From the NCBI GenBank assembly GCA_031554275.1, contig JAVBKB010000183.1:1-5598 (forward strand): DNA of 5,598 nt, written 5' to 3'. A program made the position numbers and the translations under genes. The stretch comes from JAVBKB01 sp031554275 (GTDB taxonomy: Bacteria; Bacillota; Bacilli; JARBTR01). Below are positions 4,687 to 5,598 of the stretch, piece by piece; position 1 is the stretch's first letter, and each line of letters starts with the position of its first letter. Under the pieces are notes generated by a model. That model was not told the DNA's origin. It did not search any database and saw only the letters and a program-made list of their open reading frames with translations.

Positions 4687-5585
4687 GTATCTTCATCAAT
4701 AAAGAAACTAAAGTGATTGTACAAGGGATTACAGGCGCAACGGCTCTCTTTCATACAGAACAAATGTTAGAATATGGAACCAAAATTGTTGGCGGTGTCA
4801 CGCCTGGTAAGGGTGGAACAGAAGTTTGTGGCGTGCCAGTTTTTAATACAGTTTCTGAAGCGAAATCTGCAACCGGATGTACGGTTTCTGTCATCTATGT
4901 ACCTGCTGCATTTGCTGCGGATGCTATCATGGAAGCTGTTGAGTCTGAATTAGATTTAGCAATCTGCATTACAGAGGGCATTCCAATCTTAGATATGGTG
5001 AAAGTGAAACGCTACATGGAAGGTAAGAAAACAAGACTTGTTGGGCCAAATTGTCCAGGAGTTATTACAGCAGATGAGTGCAAAATAGGCATTATGCCGG
5101 GCTACATTCACACCAAAGGACATGTCGGTGTTGTTTCACGCTCAGGGACATTAACTTATGAAGCAGTTCATCAATTAACCACTGAAGGAATTGGGCAAAC
5201 AACTGCGGTTGGAATTGGTGGTGATCCAGTGAATGGTACAGATTTCATTGATTGTTTGAAGGCATTCAATGAGGATCCTGAGACTTTTGCTGTGATCATG
5301 ATTGGAGAAATTGGTGGAACTGCTGAAGAAGAGGCAGCCGCATGGGTGCAAGAAAATATGACCAAACCTGTTGTTGGCTTTGTGGGTGGAGCAACAGCTC
5401 CTCCAGGGAAGAGAATGGGCCATGCAGGTGCCATTATTGCAGGTGGTAAGGGAACTGCCGCTGAAAAGATTCGCATAATGGAGGAATGTGGCATTTGTGT
5501 TGCTGAAACACCATCCGTGATGGGCGAAACAATGATAACGGTGTTGAAAGACAAAGGTTTATATGAGAAATGCTTGGTAAAATAA
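4683..5585 (+). CDS. sucD: Succinyl-CoA synthetase (ADP-forming) alpha subunit
   Basis: SucD binds CoA and carries the histidine that is transiently phosphorylated during succinyl-CoA/ATP exchange. The 300-residue protein has an N-terminal CoA-binding Rossmann domain: VIVQGITGATALFHT (11-25), VGGVTPGKGG (36-45) and GPNCPGVI (121-128). A ligase domain follows. The active-site histidine is H247 in PPGKRMGHAGAIIAGG, corresponding to H246 of E. coli. SRSGTLTYE (152-160) and GEIGGTAEEE (208-217), with the family's conserved glutamate (E209), are also present. Length and sequence match Bacillus SucD closely. ATG 4683 is supported by GGGAGG (4668-4673), nine bases upstream inside the sucC end, and by the 4-nt ATGA overlap. 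In Bacillus the next gene is dprA; here the window ends 13 bases after the stop. Confidence 0.98.
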   Translation: MSIFINKETKVIVQGITGATALFHTEQMLEYGTKIVGGVTPGKGGTEVCGVPVFNTVSEAKSATGCTVSVIYVPAAFAADAIMEAVESELDLAICITEGIPILDMVKVKRYMEGKKTRLVGPNCPGVITADECKIGIMPGYIHTKGHVGVVSRSGTLTYEAVHQLTTEGIGQTTAVGIGGDPVNGTDFIDCLKAFNEDPETFAVIMIGEIGGTAEEEAAAWVQENMTKPVVGFVGGATAPPGKRMGHAGAIIAGGKGTAAEKIRIMEECGICVAETPSVMGETMITVLKDKGLYEKCLVK

Positions 5586-5595
5586 ATATTTATTT
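5580..5595 (+). repeat. 16-base A/T palindrome spanning the sucD stop
   Basis: AAATAAATATTTATTT is a perfect palindrome that includes the last lysine codon and the TAA of sucD. It contains no G or C. It could be the start of a terminator or promoter region that continues beyond the window, or simply a low-complexity coincidence. Confidence 0.3.
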
Positions 5596-5598
5596 AAA

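Noticed and set aside
448..5554. Minus-strand ORFs of 60-127 codons opposite lepB, rplS, rbgA, rnhB, sucC and sucD
   Set aside because: They lie opposite well-supported genes, have no recognisable motifs or ribosome binding sites, and are low-complexity mirror translations of those genes.
1..5598. Mobile element, CRISPR array, tRNA, defence or biosynthetic system
   Set aside because: No transposase or integrase motifs, terminal repeats, spaced direct repeats, cloverleaf sequences or unfamiliar ORFs were seen. Apart from short gaps, every stretch is covered by a recognised housekeeping gene.

Overview
This is a low-GC, protein-dense chromosomal segment from a Firmicute, most likely of the order Bacillales. 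The evidence is the gene order rplS - lepB - rbgA - rnhB - sucC - sucD, strong purine-rich ribosome binding sites, a GTG-started RbgA, and protein sequences and lengths close to those of Bacillus-type orthologues (L19 115 aa, RNase HII 256 aa, SucD 300 aa). The genus cannot be fixed from the sequence alone. All genes lie on the + strand. There is no sign of a mobile element, CRISPR array, tRNA or rRNA.

Region 1-1555 holds a type I signal peptidase gene on each side of the ribosomal protein gene rplS. The first copy enters from the left edge of the window, and the second is complete. They align codon for codon, at about 87% amino-acid identity by eye with one single-codon indel, so they are recent paralogues about 1.16 kb apart. 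Between them, rplS has its own control region. This comprises an extended -10 promoter (466-494), a terminator-like A/T hairpin at the predicted 5' end of the RNA (505-527), and a bipartite hairpin (535-572) that matches the position and architecture of the L19 ribosomal-protein leader. A stem-loop terminator candidate follows rplS.

Region 1556-3283 holds rbgA (50S-assembly GTPase) and rnhB (RNase HII). They overlap by 17 nt and are probably translationally coupled. A long hairpin without a T-tract separates lepB from rbgA. The rnhB transcript appears to end at a hairpin plus T-rich tail at 3329-3361.

Region 3284-5598 is a separate transcription unit. A good sigma-A-type promoter (3442-3471) in an AT-rich leader, containing several TTCAA/TTGAA half-sites, precedes sucC and sucD. 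These two genes overlap by ATGA and encode the two subunits of succinyl-CoA synthetase (TCA cycle).

Functionally the window joins translation and ribosome biogenesis (L19, RbgA), protein export (two signal peptidases), genome maintenance (RNase HII) and the TCA cycle (SucCD). The coding content is conventional. The points that merit a second look are the paralogous lepB genes flanking rplS, the layered rplS leader, and a few unexplained intergenic dyads.
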